This document shows positions 1-11,075 of a stretch of 64,000 nucleotides of DNA, piece after piece. The DNA is from Hydractinia symbiolongicarpus (lineage: Eukaryota; Cnidaria; Hydrozoa; Anthoathecata; Hydractiniidae). How positions within the stretch are numbered: position 1 is the first letter of the stretch; every line of letters begins with the position of its first letter. Made by a program: the position numbers and the translations under genes. The stretch spans positions 25,817,851-25,881,850 of the forward strand of contig NC_079877.1 of assembly GCF_029227915.1 (NCBI RefSeq), in the 5' to 3' direction. Under the pieces are notes generated by a model. That model was not told the DNA's origin. It saw only the letters and a list, made by a program, of their open reading frames with translations, and made no database searches.

Positions 1-1
1 T

Positions 2-1188
2 TTGGAAGCTGTTGAGATTGCATTAAGATCTTAGCATAATGACGAATATGCTGGCACTGGCAGTTTTATTGTTGGTATACCAACAGCTATACAAAGAATT
101 GAGTCTTTTTGGTCACAACTTTCAAAAGACAGACCAAGTTGGTGGAGGTTATTTTTAGGGAACTTGCACTTAGGATTTTTGGATGCTGGTGATGCACTCA
201 TTGCTGAATGTGTACGCTACTGCTTTATGGATTTGATCAGAAAGAACCTTAATGAATTTGCGATTCTTTGGAATCAACATCTGTTAGCACCAAGCAAAGG
301 TGCTACTGCTCCCCGTGGAAGGCCTGATACATTGTACTTTGTTCCAGAATTATATTGTTGCGAGTCTTTTAAAAAAACTTTAGATCTTAATGAGCTAGGA
401 GAATTTAGCGAACTATCTGTACCAGATCACGATAATGAGCCTGAATTTATTGAATTTGCGGAAACAGTTCTTCCAATGGAGGGTTTCTCCAAACTTAAAG
501 GTTACCTCCAGTGAAAAATCAAGTTAAGCTCATATGAAAGAGCTTGAAAGGTTGTCTAGGAATTTAAACATTTTTTTAAAAATTCTTGATTGGTTCTTTA
601 GAATTTGGACTAAGAAGATTCAATAATTATGCATGATGTCATGAGTATGCTCTGCAAGGAAGTTAATTTAACATTTTTGAAAAGCCATATAGAGTTAAAA
701 AGATTTTCTGGCCATTCACTTTGACGGGTTTTGAACATTTTACATAACTTTTTTATTTAGTTACCATTATTATGCTCAATGCATACTCATGACGTCATAA
801 TTTCGCATAATTAGCGCTACTTTTAAGACAAATATCTCGAGAACGGATAAAGATTTTTCAAAAAAATAAAAAGATTTATAGACAACTTTCAAAGATCTTT
901 AATATGAGCTCAACTTGATTTTTAGCGGTAGGGAACCTTTAAGCCAGATACAGCTCATGAAGCTATTGATTATTATATTGCCTTTTTTATGCAGTCAAAA
1001 GATAAATGTAATACAACACCTGTAACAATGTTAAAATACTTGGATTTTAGAAATATATATCTTGTTTTTTCAAAACCACGAGTTCTTTTCCCAACATTGC
1101 TGCAAAAAAAATATCTTGGTTTTTGTAAACCACGAGTTCTGTTCCTAACAGACATCACAATCAATGTTTATTCCCGGATAAAGTAGGG
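2..1188 (+). pseudogene. Integrase-core-domain gene, partial and broken
   Basis: The reading frame starting at base 2 shows signatures of the DDE-type integrase core family common in cnidarian and fish genomes (RIESFWSQLSKDRPSWWR near 95-150, then CVRYCFMDLIRK and WNQH). It has lost its 5' part off the window edge. An in-frame TAG at 32-34 stands where the family has an acidic residue. A MITE (499-938) cuts the frame at 498; on its far side the same frame resumes (PDTAHEAIDYY from 944) and runs to TAG at 1186-1188. Removing the MITE and one TTAA keeps the frame, so the gene was open there before the insertion. Bases 1054-1099 and 1107-1150 are an imperfect ~50-bp direct repeat in the tail. 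Family assignment is from remembered family motifs; the broken state is seen directly. Confidence 0.6.
499..938. mobile_element. 440-bp MITE with long TIRs, TTAA target
   Basis: The ends are inverted copies (AGGTTACCTCCAGTGAAAAA at the left; the complement of AGGTTCCCTACCGCTAAAAA at the right). The similarity runs inwards for about 200 bp per arm and includes a shared GTCATGAGTATGC block near 638 and 778. TTAA is present at 495-498 and again at 939-942. There is no coding capacity. A TTAA target would fit a piggyBac-type transposase, although the terminal bases are not the usual CCC; a 3-bp TTA target (Harbinger-like) is the alternative. Confidence 0.8.
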
Positions 1189-1499
1189 TCAATTGTAAGC
1201 CGCAAAACGTTCTAGTTTCGGCGAATCGCAATCATAAAAGTTCAAAGTTAGTGGAAACTAGATAAAAAAAGCAATCTTGTATTACGCTTCTGGGACCGTA
1301 TAAGAATATAGCTTGAAATTTCGCAAAGTTTTTCCGGCGAAAAATCTAATTTTGCAGAAACTTTAAGATGCCCTGTAAGAATTTATGCTGGGTCCAAAAT
1401 TTCCTATGCGCAGGGCCCGGGGTGTGCCATTTATTCATAAACAAGATCTGGATAAATTCATATATTAAGGACCAGATTCAGTCTGGGAAATTTTCGAGC
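1189..1499. other. No feature seen
   Basis: Non-coding stretch between the integrase remnant and a minisatellite. No ORF, repeat or inverted ends could be supported here. Confidence 0.5.
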
Positions 1500-1708
1500 T
1501 TATGGAAGAGAAGTGTTTCGCACTTGGAAGAGAAGTGTTTCGCACTTAGAAGAGAAGTGTTTCGAACGGAAGAGAACTTTGGGTATCAAAGTAGAGAAGT
1601 TTTTTATACAGAAGAGAAGTGTTTTGATACAGAAGAGAAGTGTTGTTATACAGAAGAGAAGTGTTTTGACTAAGAAGAGAAGTGTTTTGATTGAGAAGAG
1701 AAGTGAGC
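1500..1708. repeat. Minisatellite, ~20-bp unit
   Basis: About ten imperfect tandem units built on AGAAGAGAAGTGTTTTGATA. Units differ by small indels, which creates overlapping spurious frames on both strands. It is not a protein repeat: the period is not a constant multiple of three. Confidence 0.85.
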
Positions 1709-2328
1709 CATAGGGGCCATCGTACATGTGCAACGTAAAAATCAGGATACATGTACATATGCAGAATCTTGTAAACATTCGCTACTGATCTATAATCTGG
1801 GAATCTAGTCTAGGAATCCATCAGTTTGGAATAAGGTATGGAAACAGCTTTTCCATGTTGAGAAACAGTTTCCGTATTTGGAAATATAGTATCTATAATC
1901 CGAATATGCAAACTAATTTCAGTTTCTCAGCCTTCTGTAAGCAACTGTGGGTTTTCTTATTTTAATTCTTGATGAAGTATAGGTGTCCCAATCAAAGTAT
2001 TAACTATTATATCTAACTAAAATATCTTAACTAAAATATCATATGAAACCATGGTGTACTCTCGCTACTGGCCTGTTTATTAAATTCTCAAAGCTATTTT
2101 AGCTTTTTACCTTTTCCAAATTGAAAACGCATTTCCTTTTTTAGCTTTAGTTTCCAGATTCTGAAACTATAGCTATTGAGCTATATTTCCCTTGTAAACA
2201 CAGTTTCCAAAGTCAAAAACAACTTCTCTTTTTCGAAAAGGACAACCCAAAAACTGATTTTCAAATTCGAAATTTTTATCCTTTCAAAGGTGTAGTGTAG
2301 TAGGCTATAAACCACTTTCCGTGAGACA
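1709..2328. other. No feature seen
   Basis: AT-rich sequence with runs related to GGAAACAG/TTTCC but no clear repeat unit or gene. If the exchanger exon at 5218 belongs to a live gene, this stretch would be inside or beyond its first intron. Confidence 0.4.
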
Positions 2329-2330
2329 TA

Positions 2331-4827
2331 CAGTACTGGAATCAGGACACCTAACATGGTGGATCGCGTATCATGCGCGTCGCGCACGATTCACGATGCT
2401 GTCGCGATAGTAAATTTTTTTAGCATCATGAAGGTCGCGATCCATCGTGGGGTCAACTTTCACGATGCATCGTGACTTTCGCGATCCATATCGCAACGTC
2501 ATGATACATCTTTAAACATTATAAAAATCATGTAATTAATGTCATGAGAGAATAGCGCAATTAAATATGAATAATTGTTTTTTTTATTTTTTTTTAAATC
2601 AAAAATATTTTCGGTCGTAAGCTTTTTTCTTGTTTAGACTCTAACTTATTTAGTTGTTCTATGGGCCCGCCCGACCCTAACTTTCACAATAAAAAAAAAA
2701 ATAAAAAAAATATCAACAAACAAACATTTTTTTATCCCATCTCGCGAAAAAAAAGATTATGAATGTCGTAACACCCTCCTTCGTTATGATTAATATATGT
2801 TTAAAATTACGCTGCTTGCTAAAATCTTAAATTTCTTAGTCAATATCATTTAGGAAAAATAATTAATATCATTAAATCTTTTTCCAATACGCATGTCGTA
2901 ACACCGTCCTCCGTTTGAAATAATTAAATAATTTTAATGTCGTGAAAGACTTTAAACTTTTTCGTTATTCCGAAGGAAACAAAAATTTATCTCACCAAAA
3001 AAATGTTCAGACAAATTTGTTCCCTTTTTTTGCATTATTAAGTAGCTGTCAAGGTAAAAAAATAAAAATACTTGCATGCTCAAAAACTTGTTTTTAAAGG
3101 GTTATGCGGAAAAAGTTTTCTGGTGCTGGTTGTAATGCTTGTGTTGTTTTGAAAGTTATATTTATTCAGCAAGTTATTCTCCTCCCACTTAAAATAATGT
3201 AAAAAAAGCTTCAAGTGTTTTTTAAATGTTTTTTCCGCAGTCTTATAAGAAAATCTAAATAAATCTAAGTGCAAGTTTTTTTTACGGAATATAGTTTAGT
3301 TACCAATATTTCAAGTCTTTTGCAGCATTAAAGTTAATTAAAATTAAAATAATAACGAAGGATAGTGTTACGACAAGCGTATTCTGCCCTGTTTTTATAT
3401 CACATTTCCTATATGGTAGACTATTTTAATCGAAATATTATACATTTTAACTAGCGTAATATAAATCGTTGCATGTATAGACAAAAGATAGAGCATTTCT
3501 TTTGTGTGCAGAACAATAACATTCGCATAAGCGTTTACAAAATCAGAGATACTTTAACAAATAAATTCATGTGTGAATAAAAGATGTTCATGTGCTAAAA
3601 CAATAGAGACACGAAGGGTAATTAACTTGTTAATCCCTTAGCAGATGTGGTAATTATAAAAAACAATAAGCCACACGAAAATCGTTAAAGTTCTGACGCT
3701 ACCGAAAGCTTGTGTAAAGGTGATAACTATCGTGCACATGTAACATTACATTCAGGCGGTACTGTAAACTATAGTCTGTGAAACTTTTTTGCACTTAAAT
3801 TTTAATTTTCTTATAAGACTGCACAAAAAACATTAAAAGAACACTTAACTTTTTTTATTAAAATAAATTTTGTGTTTTATTATTTTAAATGGGAAAATAA
3901 TTACTTGCTGTATAAATTTCGAAACACCCTCAGTATAACCTGCTGTACATCTTTCAAAACAACGCAGGTATATTCTGTATAACTTTCAAAACAGCACAAG
4001 AATAATTCTTGATGTAGAGCTTTCAAAACAACACAAAAAAAACTTGCTGCATAACTTTTGAAAACAAGTTTTTTAACATGGAAGTATTTTTATCTTTTCA
4101 CCTTGGGTACTAGTTACATTTTTTTAGTGACACAAATTATTATTTTTCCTTCGCAACTAAAATACATAAACTGCGTGCGTTATGCTAAAATACATAGAAA
4201 ACGGTTGTCGTAACACCCTCCTCCGTTGTTATTTTTTTATTATTATTATTTTGTTGTTGTTCCGACCATACATTCTTATTTTTCCATGAACTTTCATTAA
4301 ATCGGACATTCGCTAATTTAACATTCGCTAATACAAGCAAACAAACATAGAAAAATATGCTTGTCGTAACACCCTCCTCCATTGTTGTTATATTATTTTT
4401 TTGTTGTTCCGACCATTTATACATTCTCAATAAAATTATTTTTATTTCGCTGACCGACACACCGCAAACTACTATCTACTTCGCCCGTAGAACAAGTAAT
4501 TAAGTTGCAGTCACCTTATTTCTAAAATCCAATTTCTAATAAAAAATACAAGATGCAAAAAAATTTTCAAATGAAAAAAAAACAAAGACACAAGATTAGC
4601 TATACACATCTATTGTTTAATACATTTAATGTTATTCACAATCCATCGCGACAATCACGATTAATAGTGACGATCACGTTAGCATCTTTATTTGTTTATA
4701 CATCGCGACTATCGCAAAAGCTCTTCGTTAACATTTTTTCTATCGCGATGGTCACAATAGGACCGCGGGTCGTTCGTGTTGCGCATGATACGCACTCACG
4801 ATGTTAGGTGTCCTGATTCCAGTAGTG
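2331..4827. mobile_element. 2.5-kb non-autonomous foldback DNA transposon
   Basis: The outer ends are near-perfect inverted repeats: CAGTACTGGAATCAGGACAC at 2331 and the complement of CACTACTGGAATCAGGACAC ending at 4827. TA stands immediately outside both ends (2329-2330 and 4828-4829), the target duplication typical of Tc1/mariner-type elements. Deeper inverted similarity joins ~3080-3290 with ~3780-4075, so much of the element is one imperfect palindrome. Subterminal CG-rich segments carry repeated short palindromes (TCGCGA, CACGATG). No transposase frame was found, so it must depend on a partner. It would lie in the first intron of the exchanger gene. Confidence 0.75.
2764..4383. repeat. 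Five dispersed copies of a 22-bp motif inside the foldback element
   Basis: The motif core GTCGTAACACCCTCCTCCGT occurs at 2764-2785, 2894-2915, 4206-4227 and 4362-4383 on the plus strand and at 3354-3375 on the minus strand, with one to four changes. The last two copies head a ~155-bp direct duplication that also repeats a TTGTTGTTCCGACCAT block. Their spacing is irregular, so this is not a simple tandem array; binding sites for the mobilising transposase are one reading. Confidence 0.75.
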
Positions 4828-5217
4828 TATATAGCTAGTTGTTTTGATTTCATTTTAGAGGCTTTTGCGCGCACTTCTGTGTATGTAAAAAAAGCAGGTC
4901 TCACACAGGGTAAAATGGCTGTTAAGAAAGATTAAAGATTTTTTAGGTAGCTATATAACTCTTTTTAAAAAGATTTCAGTAATTTTAAGCAAATATTTCT
5001 TTTTTTGGTTGGATTTCTTTGTTTACTGTAGTATTTTGTCCATATTTTCTACCTACAGAAAGGCTTGTGCATATATAAAAAACCCACAAACTTTATTCAA
5101 CTTTTGTAGCTAGCTCTAGGAAGCAAGCTATAGCTAAACATTGGCCAGCCATTAGTAGCTTTAGCAAACCTTATCTTCAAGTTCCAGACAAAAATGACGC
5201 TAAAAATTACTACCCAC

Positions 5218-5461
5218 CATATATTATACACAAGCCAGTTTCATGCATAAATCTGAATCTTTTCACTTTGAATAGCCATATGGTTAACACAGTCGCAATT
5301 AGGAGACCGATAACTAATAATATTATTGTACTGTCGTTTTCACTTTTTAACTCAGCTTTGTCTTCAGCAGCATTACAGTCACCGGCTGCATAACAAACGT
5401 GTATTATATTTACAAAAAGTAACACAAAGGTTTGAAATAAGCAATCCATTCTAAAGGGCAT
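5218..5461 (-). CDS. First exon of an endosomal/organellar Na+/H+ exchanger (SLC9A6/7/9-like)
   Basis: The minus-strand frame begins with a signal-peptide-like stretch (MDCLFQTFVLLFVN), an acidic spacer, then a membrane segment ending LTIWLFKVKRFRFMHETG and IIYG. The TIWLFK..RFRF.HETGL.MIYG block is the hallmark of the first membrane region of the NHE6/7/9 family, which exchanges Na+ or K+ for H+ in endosomes and the trans-Golgi. The exon ends at 5218 before a GTGGGT donor, in phase 1. Starts at 5491, 5461 and 5449 are all in frame; 5461 or 5449 puts the hydrophobic stretch at the N-terminus. No later exon could be found towards position 1, where the foldback element and a MITE lie; the rest of the gene is either beyond the window edge or lost. 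Confidence 0.8.
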
Positions 5462-5491
5462 GATTTCTGAACTTAATAAAATAGAATACAA

Positions 5492-6557
5492 GTTAGTTCA
5501 ATTTAACAGGCTTCATCATCAGGCTTTCGGTGCATCCGCTTCTAAGCTGTCCTGTTGGATTTCATTGTAAAGTTTGTTTTGATTGTCAGCTTCCATGGCT
5601 TAAAACCACGCATGGGCACCGCGCAAACCCTCGGACCTCACACTTTCTGGGAACAATGTGCCCTCAATGTGCGGTGCTGCCTCTTCTCTCAAATCGGGTA
5701 TGAAATTTCCGGGATCTGTAGTTATTTTTTAGGTTTTAATATTTGATTATAACGTCATCAAAATCCTTAACAAGTTATTCAGGAAACTCTTCCCTCGTTA
5801 TGCTTTTTCACAATAGGCATCTGTGCTCCTGTCTACATAAAGTCAATAATACAATACCCAATTCCATAGCCGCAAAAAGACAGATAAAGTCATTTTATTG
5901 GAAGACTGGTCTAACGGTGGGGAGGGCGATTTTCTGGTCACATAATGCATATATATCCTATGTTGTATGTCTAACTTTTACTACTATCCTAGACATAATG
6001 TTTTTACATAAACTCCTGTTATGTTCGATTTGTGTTTTTTTCGACTAATCGGATCGCAATAATTTTTTTACCAGAATATATCTTTAATTTAATAACTCGT
6101 TTTGTTCGTTTACCTCTCATAACTGTAGAAACATTAGATTAACGAAAAAATATCCAGTACAGCTTGTGGAACATCTGTGGACGTTTTCGTAGAACACTTC
6201 GCGGACAAAGCAACTTACTTTTTATATTAGATGCATATTTATCCTTCAAATGTCTTCACTGTTGCTAACAAATAAAACGATCTACAAGCATCCTTAATAA
6301 CTTAGAGAAAATAGCTTTTCCGATTTCTCACCAAATTTACAAGCAGTACCCCAAGAAATTTAATTACCTTTAAGAAGATCAACAAAAAACAAGACAAGGA
6401 TGAAAATAAAATTGTATTTTATACAAAGAACTACAACAGTAAATTTCGATAACTAAAATTCCATAGAAAATTTTTCAAAACGGTCCAGCAATAACTTTCT
6501 TTCATAATTCTGCTACGATTAAAAACAGAAAAAAACAACTCGTTCTTGTAGTGGCGT
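5492..6557. other. Intergenic region between the exchanger exon and DCUN1D
   Basis: It separates two minus-strand genes and so should hold the exchanger promoter. No TATA box, repeat or gene could be supported; the short open frames have no family features. Confidence 0.4.
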
Positions 6558-6604
6558 TTTATTTACAAAAAGGCAGTGGATGATGAATAGATGTATTCTT
6601 TATT
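6558..6604 (-). terminator. Candidate polyadenylation signals of DCUN1D
   Basis: Two AATAAA hexamers on the minus strand, at 6599-6604 and 6558-6563, lie 39 and 80 bases after the DCUN1D stop codon. Either would give a short 3' UTR. Confidence 0.5.
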
Positions 6605-6642
6605 TTCGCGATAGGCGTTTCGACGCATTGACAATAGTGAAT

Positions 6643-6824
6643 TCAGACCAAAGTAGTCTTTTTGCTTTGCAGGCGAGATTTAGCCCACGATACAAAGTCG
6701 TCTATTAATACTGGCCATGCACCTACCAAAAATAAAAAATAGTACAGAAGTTAAAATTTTGTTAGAAAATTCCAAAGTATAACAAATAAACAAAAAACAT
6801 CAACAGTAACAACAACAATAAAAT

Positions 6825-6856
<32 letters not shown>

Positions 6857-9800
6857 AGGCAACAATAACCACAATAATCACATTAACAAACAAAGAACAC
6901 AAAAACAACAACAACAAACGAAAAAGAAGAAGAACAAACAAACAAACAAGCAAACAAACAAATAACACACAAAGAAAAACAACTGTCAACCTAACCTTCT
7001 TCATCATAATTTGACATATCGTCTGATATCATCAGTGAAAAGTCGAGCAGTAAATTCCAAGTATCTTTTGGAATAGAATGTTTTTGATTTTCCTAGAACA
7101 AAACGTAGAATAACTTCGATAGAGAACAAACAAGTATACAGAACAACAAGCAACTGAAAACAAATAAACAAACAAACAAAGAGTAATTTTCTCAAATTAT
7201 ATTTAGGCCAGGCTTTTTGGGGGCTTCGTATAGTCGGGGAGGGAAGAGAAAACGGTTGTACACGTTTTAGATATGCAAATTCTTGATAAAGGCATAAAAA
7301 GGCTTTTAGCCTTCGGAAATGTTGATAAGGATATTTAGAGTAAAAAATTTGTCTCATTTTTTTCTGACTATCCGTTATTCGATGAGTCAACATAAAAAAA
7401 CAGAGGTGAATTCGAAACATTCTTTAATTATCCTGAAAGTTCAGATTCATAAAATTTCATGCCCTTAAAAGGTATGCTTTTTTAGCCCCCGCCCCTCCAC
7501 CTTTGATTTGAATAAGGTCTTACTGGCAACACAAAATTGACGCAATGCGTGACTTACTGTTAAAAATTGCACCCATAAGTCAAGAAACCGAAAGCGTCCT
7601 TTCATAACAATATTCCAGTATGCTATCGCCATTTCTAAATCTAATACAAATAAAACATTACAATACCTATTCCTATTTTTCGCGTGTATTAATTTTTTAT
7701 GTGTATTAATTTTACGTGTATTAATTCTGCATGTTTAGTTCTGGCGCATCAAGAAGTGAGTATGAATTCGCACATATAGTTTTCACGCACAGAAATTTCT
7801 CATGATTTTTTGTCCCTCTACAGACTTTCTATTTTTCACTTGAGTTTCAGTTGCTAAAATCGTAAAATTGCTGCTAAAATCGTAAAATTGCTGCTAAAAC
7901 CGTAAAATTGCTGCTAAAATCGTAAAATTGCTGCTAAAATCGTAAAATTGCTGCTAAGATCGTACAATTGCTGCTAAAATCGTAAAATTGCTGCTAAAAT
8001 CGTAAAGGATAGGAATTTTTTAAATAATAATTCTGCCTAAATTATTGAAAGCCTAATAAAGTCAGCGAGCAGGTTTTGCGCATACTTTTTTCGCTTGTAA
8101 TCAACGGTAACAATTTTCGCACATTTTGTGTTTTTTACGAATGCATAAAAATAAAAATCTCTACGCGTGAAAATGACTCTGATAAAAATTTATTTCTACG
8201 TGTCCACAGGTCACGCAAATATGCCATACAAAGAAGTTTATATAAACAAAGCATATTAAACTTTAATACTTTTTCAAGTTTATGTTAAGTTAACAAAATA
8301 AATTTAAAGAAACTGCAAATTCAATTTAAACAACACAAAAAAATAAATGATTCTAAATAAGATAAATTTGTATCCTGGAAAGCAACAATCACCCTGATAC
8401 ATCCAAGATCCATTAGTCAGAAGGCTTTTAGGTTGTTAGAAGAATAAAAATAGTAATATAAATTACCTAAAGGGAAGAAATTTCGCAAATTGCTGAAATA
8501 TCACGACTTAACAATTCAAAATATTAAATATTTCTGAAATTTCTAATAGCATTATATCAAACACGAAACTGACATTTCTAAAGTATCTTCACAAGAAGTC
8601 ACCAAAAAAAACTTAGGGCATCAGCTTTTACCTAGACATTTTTGACCAACGTTTTTGGCAAAGTTGAATGTGAATTGATATAAATCTTTAAACTTCGAAG
8701 GATCGTTTAACTCCTGCTCCACGCTAGGTAGCCTCCTTCTTAGTGCATCTAAATTATCACATCTGAAAAAGAGGTTATCGAAGTTACTCCATGTTTGTAC
8801 TAAGAAAAAAAATATAAACACAATAAATTATCATTTAAACATAAAACTGCATTGGTACTTTAGTTTGATATGCAACATGGTGGACTGCGAAATATCGAAA
8901 ACATATTATTCTTCACAAGTAAAGGTGATTCGCTACCATACAACATTATTTTTGTAGATGCTTTTATGAACAAAGTATTACATATATTACATAAAATAGG
9001 TAAAAAAGGTAAAATGGTTAATAATGACTAAGGCCAAAAAAATTAAAACAAAAATTTTGGGGCAAAAAAGATGTTCCTCAATTTATTCCAGATGAGATTT
9101 TTCTTCTCAGATTTTATGTCATTTAAACTAAAAATAATAGGAAAAATTTGTTGCGACTGTTCCGATCTCTTATATAAATGAAAAAGACTACTGCAAATAA
9201 AATCTAGAAAACTCAATAGATGTGTAAATCCTAAATGCGCGCAAACTAAACGTTGAACGAAAATTTTATGTAGGTCTATTTCAATCCTTCAAAATGAGGC
9301 GAAACTACTTCAATAGTGTTAAAAAAGCAGCCTTTTATACGTAAAAATAAAAGTTCATTTCAGCACTTTTACCGATATGCTGATAAATTACTGATGTAAA
9401 ACAGTACAAATGGAATTCATGTCTACATTTTTTTCCCGACGTGAAATGGGGGGAATTGTCGACGTGAAACAAACAAAATGAAGGTTAACGTCGGCATTTC
9501 TTTGCATACCCAGAAAAAATGGAATTAGAATAGCTAAAAAGGTACTCCTTTCAATAACAACAAAAACAATGAAAACTTGTATTTACCCTAATTCTGTCAT
9601 TCCATCAAAAAATTCTTTTCTTGTAAATTCACACTGCACGGCAGCTTTAAATTTCCAACAAATAAGCAAGACTTCGAAACTTGCTGGATCTAATCGAATA
9701 TCCTCACAAAACTTTGCTAAACCATTGACCAGCATTTTATCTTCGTGTGGATCTTAAAAGCGCAAAATGTTAGAATATATATGGCTTCCTTAACCTTGCA

Positions 9801-11075
9801 AAAATATGCAGCTATAGCCACTCGCACCATGAAATCACACTAAAAACTTACTTGTTATGACTAAAATTATTATTAAAAAAAATAAAATTATTATCAGGCA
9901 GAAAAAGCAGTACGTTCGGGAGACGTTACCTCCAAGGACAGAATTTGAACCAACCAAGTCACACTGCTGTTTCAGATTGTATGAATTTACGTGTAAGTTT
10001 ATTATGTAAGGAAAGACATGTTTTAAAAGATACCTCTCTTAGGTGATATGTTGGGCAGTGAAGGGGGTGTTGGAAGAAGTGTTACTTGCAGGAAAGTTTC
10101 TGCTTGGAAAAAGTTCAGAGAGTTACTTCCTTTGTTGACTAGCAGTCTTGTCAATTAAGTTAAAAGGTAGGTTGTATGAGGACTGTGTAAGAAGTGTTAT
10201 GTTGTACGGTAGAGAGACATGGGCAGTGAAGCAGGAAGATCTTGACCATTTAGAAAAGAATCATATGAGAATGGTTAGGTGGATGTGTAACGCCAGTCTG
10301 AGAGACAGAAAGAGTTCAGATGAGCTAAGAAGCAGGCTAAGTATCCGTAGAATTAAAGATGTTATCCAGATAAGAAGATTGAATTGGCTGGGGCACTTGA
10401 AAAGAATGGAGGGGGATAATTGGGTAAGAAAGTGTAGAGACTTGATATTCCCTGGGGCAAAGCCCAGAGGCAGACCGAGAAAGACTTGGCAGGAGGTTAT
10501 AAGGACAGACGTTAAGCCGAGAATGATGATGATGATGATGACCTCTCTAACCTAGCACCTAAAAAGGTCTAGCAACAGTTTTTCAATGCCTAAATTATCA
10601 GTAAAGATGCTTTTATAACCTTATAAAATTGTTAACAATAGTTGTTCAAAACTTACATTGCCTTTAAAAAGCTCCCACCCAGATAAATGTTAACATACCT
10701 TTATATTTTTCGAATAATTGTGTAAGTTTTTTTCTATCTGTCGATGTCTTAGTTTCTTTGTAATACCTTTCTGGATGTTGAAAGTAGTTATCAGTGGCTA
10801 TGTCCATGCGCCAATCATGCATATTTAAGCAGTTGATGGCAGTTTTTTCTCCAGTATTAGTAAACGCAATAAATTGCCTTACTTTCTCCTTTTGTGAAGA
10901 TTTGAGTTTATTCTAGGAGAAGACAAAATAAATAATAACAAAAATGTTTAGCATAAATTCAAATTCTATGGGAATTGATCAAATTTCTTTCTGCAGTCAA
11001 GTCAAATTTACAGTTAAACATGCAAGTCTCTGTTGAAATGAATACGAAAAATACTATAAAATAATTCCTTACCAT
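6643..11075 (-). CDS. DCUN1D1-like: DCUN1-type cullin neddylation co-E3 (DCN1-like), complete, 7 exons
   Basis: Exons, 5' to 3': 11075-11073 (ATG only), 10912-10699, 9752-9587, 8762-8632, 7640-7558, 7092-6996, 6722-6643. Every border is GT/AG and the phases agree; the total is 774 nt, 257 residues, close to the ~259 of human DCUN1D1. The N-terminal third ([26 protein letters not shown]) is the UBA-like domain. The rest is the PONY/cullin-binding domain ([43 protein letters not shown]). The Asp, Ala and Asp that form the cullin-binding DAD patch in the human protein are all kept (PKDTW, GAWP, LIDD). The protein helps UBE2M/RBX1 attach NEDD8 to cullins. Whether it is DCUN1D1 or DCUN1D2 cannot be told. 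Introns hold a microsatellite, a minisatellite and a retrotransposon fragment. Confidence 0.95.
6777..6965. repeat. AAC/CAA-rich microsatellite
   Basis: Imperfect (AAC)n with AAAC/CAAA interruptions, inside the last intron of DCUN1D (6995-6723). Read on the minus strand it imitates a very hydrophobic Val/Leu protein, which is an artefact. Confidence 0.85.
7851..8006. repeat. 20-bp minisatellite in DCUN1D intron 4
   Basis: Eight tandem copies of GCTGCTAAAATCGTAAAATT, nearly identical, between exon 5 (7640) and exon 4 (8632). Copies differ by single substitutions, so it is recent or homogenised. Confidence 0.9.
10042..10540 (+). mobile_element. 5'-truncated non-LTR retrotransposon fragment in DCUN1D intron 2
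   Basis: The fragment encodes the C-terminal end of a LINE polymerase (motifs [38 protein letters not shown]), with a one-base frame slip near 10148. It ends in an (ATG)n tail at 10523-10540. The flanks ACCTCTCTTA (10032-10041) and ACCTCTCTAA (10541-10550) look like a slightly diverged target-site duplication. It lies antisense to the host gene and is clear of the splice sites. Confidence 0.8.

Noticed and set aside
1368-1713. Lys/Ser/Val repeat protein frames on both strands
   Set aside because: Overlapping frames in a degenerate minisatellite, with a period that is not a constant multiple of three.
6762-7007. Open frame of 81 codons on the minus strand, extremely hydrophobic (Val/Leu/Cys runs)
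   Set aside because: Produced by the AAC/CAA microsatellite in a DCUN1D intron; only its first codons overlap exon 6 in a different frame.
7004-7420. 138-codon minus-strand frame
   Set aside because: Overlaps DCUN1D exon 6 in the wrong frame; the correct frame with GT/AG borders gives the family sequence.
7851-8006. CRISPR-like regular repeats
   Set aside because: Direct 20-bp repeats with no spacers in a eukaryotic intron; a minisatellite.
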